In this document: in pieces, positions 6,481 to 7,674 of the stretch | How positions within the stretch are numbered: position 1 is the stretch's first letter | Layout of the letters: every line of letters begins with the position of its first letter | From: JAICNR01 sp035687725 | GTDB taxonomy: Bacteria; Gemmatimonadota; Gemmatimonadetes; JACCXV01; JAHWKZ01 | Assembly: GCA_035687725.1 (NCBI GenBank) | Contig: DASRVB010000248.1 | Location: 1-7,674, forward strand | Length of the DNA stretch: 7,674 bases | Direction of reading: 5' to 3' | Notes under the pieces: model-generated | What the model was told of the DNA's origin: nothing | Seen by the model: only the letters and a program-made list of their open reading frames with translations | Database searches by the model: none | Made by a program: the position numbers and the translations under genes

Positions 6481-7504
6481 GCGCATCCGCGCGCGCGAGC
6501 CATTCCACCGCCAGATCCTCTCCCCAGGAGCGCGCGGCCCACGGCGGACCTGTGACCCAGCCGACGTGACCACCGCGGTCGGTAAAGGCGAAACGCACGG
6601 CATCCGAGGACCGATCCTCTGCCATCGCCAGGATCTCCCGGGGCTCGAAGGGGTCGTCGCGGGCGTTGATCAGCAGCGTCGGCACGCGGATGCGCGACAT
6701 GTACGGGAGCGAGGACGACTGCGCGTAGTAATCATCGGCATCCGCGAAACCGTGGATCGGTCCCGTGGCGGCGTCGTCGATCTGGCGGAAGGTCCGGGCC
6801 GCGCGCACCGCGGCCGGGTCGATCCGTCCCGGGTAGCGCGCTGCGAAATCCAGCGACTTCCGACGCAGCGACGACAGGAAGAAGCGCATGTACAGGGGTC
6901 CGAGTCCGGACTCGAGGTGCCGCGCGCACGCGGCCAGGTCGAAGGGGGCGGAGATCGCAGCCGCCGCGCGCACCTGCGCCGGTACTCCCCCGTCGCGCTC
7001 GCCCAGCCACTTGAGGAGAACGTTTCCGCCCAGCGAGACGCCGACCAGGCGGAGGTCGAGATCCGGCTCGCGTTCGATCAGGCGCCCGACGACCCAGTCC
7101 AGATCCGACGTCTCCCCCGAGTGATAGAGCCGCTCCCCGCGATTCATCATCCATTCGCCATGCGGCCGTCCGGGAGGCGAGGCACACGACCGGAAGTTGA
7201 GCGCCAGGCCCCGCCAGCCGCGTGCCCCTGCCCGGTGCATGAGGCCCTGCATGTAGAGCGAGGTCGAGCAGCCTTCGAGTCCGTGGAGCCCGAGGAGGAT
7301 CGGCGAGCCCGGCGGACCGTCGAGCCAGTCGAGCTCGAGGAGATCGGCGTCCGGCGTCTCCCAGGTCTCGCGGCGGAACGCCACCCGTGGACCCCGGCGC
7401 AACACGCGGCTCCAGAGGGTCTGGAGGTGTGGTCCGGGGAGCCACCGTGCGGGGCGGAAGCGCAGCGCCTCACCAGCCGGATCGAAAACGGCATCGCGCG
7501 TCAT
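6455..7504 (-). CDS. yheT: YheT-family alpha/beta-fold hydrolase
   Basis: This 349-residue protein starts at ATG 7504. It opens with the family signature F.PARWLPGPHLQTLW (residues 16-31), typical of the very N-terminus of YheT proteins. The frame stays open another 37 codons upstream, but that part is Arg/Pro/Gly-rich and overlaps a different coding frame, so I reject it. The oxyanion region is HGLEG (74-78), followed by LNFRSC (102-107). The nucleophile elbow is GVSLGG (155-160) with Ser157. The acid is in NARDDPF (Asp283 or Asp284), and the catalytic His313 is in GGHVGW. All elements of a Ser-Asp-His triad are present and the length is normal. The family is related to eukaryotic ABHD1/2/3 lipases/esterases; the bacterial substrate is not settled. 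The start overlaps the stop of the upstream membrane-protein gene (ATGA, 7504-7501), indicating translational coupling. The receptor gene follows 90 bases downstream on the same strand. Confidence 0.92.
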   Translation of the reverse strand: MTRDAVFDPAGEALRFRPARWLPGPHLQTLWSRVLRRGPRVAFRRETWETPDADLLELDWLDGPPGSPILLGLHGLEGCSTSLYMQGLMHRAGARGWRGLALNFRSCASPPGRPHGEWMMNRGERLYHSGETSDLDWVVGRLIEREPDLDLRLVGVSLGGNVLLKWLGERDGGVPAQVRAAAAISAPFDLAACARHLESGLGPLYMRFFLSSLRRKSLDFAARYPGRIDPAAVRAARTFRQIDDAATGPIHGFADADDYYAQSSSLPYMSRIRVPTLLINARDDPFEPREILAMAEDRSSDAVRFAFTDRGGHVGWVTGPPWAARSWGEDLAVEWLARADALVQRTGGL

Positions 7505-7674
7505 GCCGGGGCACCCAGCGTCGCCTTCCACACGATCGCTGCCAGGAACACCGTGCTCGTCACGTATGCGGCGGTCATCACCTCGCGGTGCGATGGCACG
7601 CGGCCCGCCGGCCACGTCGCCGCGGTCGCGCAGGCCAGTACCGCCGAACCCCCCGCGAAGGCGACGAGGCCGCC
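7501..7674 (-). CDS. C-terminal end of an unidentified membrane protein, 5' end outside the window
   Basis: Reading the minus strand from the window edge gives 57 codons ending at TGA 7503-7501. The peptide contains two hydrophobic stretches: GLVAFAGGSAVLACATAATW, and MTAAYVTSTVFLAAIVWK near the end. They are separated by a short polar loop (PAGRVPSHREV). This fits the last two membrane helices of an integral membrane protein with a short tail (ATLGAPA). The TGA shares bases with the hydrolase ATG (ATGA), which supports both the frame and the hydrolase start. The family cannot be named from so short a piece. The main doubt is that any GC-rich frame can stay open for 57 codons; the hydrophobic pattern and the overlap argue that it is real. 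Confidence 0.65.
   Translation of the reverse strand, partial: GGLVAFAGGSAVLACATAATWPAGRVPSHREVMTAAYVTSTVFLAAIVWKATLGAPA

Noticed and set aside
4989..6542. Minus-strand open frame of 517 codons overlapping the receptor N-terminus
   Set aside because: It is an Arg-rich, +1-shifted shadow of the receptor frame with no recognisable domains.
7505..7615. 37-codon upstream extension of the YheT-family hydrolase
   Set aside because: It has Arg/Gly/Pro-rich shadow composition and overlaps the membrane-protein frame. The family signature begins shortly after the ATG at 7504.
1..7674. CRISPR array, tRNA/rRNA, insertion sequence or defence system
   Set aside because: No spaced direct repeats, no RNA gene signature, no transposase and no terminal repeats with target duplications were seen. 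The genes present are metabolic or transport genes.

Overview
This is a GC-rich, densely coding stretch from a Gram-negative bacterium. An outer membrane is shown by a 1075-residue TonB-dependent receptor and by a lipoprotein signal. The receptor architecture, the 'ACGGG' lipoprotein start and the GC-rich style would fit Gemmatimonadota or a neighbouring phylum. That placement is inference; no marker gene is present.

Layout from left to right. (1) Positions 2-712 (+) hold the C-terminal part of an FAD-dependent oxidoreductase of the geranylgeranyl-reductase/UbiH-like superfamily, cut by the window edge. (2) Positions 713-881 are a regulatory region with a sigma70-like promoter and a near-perfect Fur-type operator sitting on its -10/start region. 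(3) Positions 882-3064 (+) are a two-gene, translationally coupled (ATGA overlap) iron-uptake operon: a small lipoprotein followed by an FTR1-family iron permease. (4) Positions 3085-3111 are a strong hairpin between convergent genes. (5) Positions 3137-6364 (-) encode an Oar-like TonB-dependent receptor with a carboxypeptidase-regulatory-like N-terminal domain. (6) Positions 6365-6482 hold a candidate promoter and a perfect 10-bp hairpin at the predicted mRNA start of the receptor. (7) Positions 6455-7504 (-) encode a YheT-family alpha/beta hydrolase. (8) Positions 7501-7674 (-) are the C-terminal end of a membrane protein, also coupled by ATGA to the hydrolase.

The most interesting unit is the lipoprotein-FTR1 operon. 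The lipoprotein is a stand-alone copy of the periplasmic module fused to the N-terminus of the permease. The permease itself carries that module (closely related to the lipoprotein) plus a second, more diverged copy. With the Fur-like operator, this suggests an iron-starvation-induced uptake system in which one lipid-anchored and two permease-fused acidic helical modules present iron to the REGLE/REGFE channel. No imelysin-type EfeO, peroxidase EfeB, multicopper oxidase or cytochrome c accompanies it in the window. The convergent TonB receptor may or may not serve iron; no Fur-like site is visible in front of it. No RNA genes, CRISPR arrays, insertion sequences or integration sites were seen, and no gap longer than 300 bases lacks a gene.
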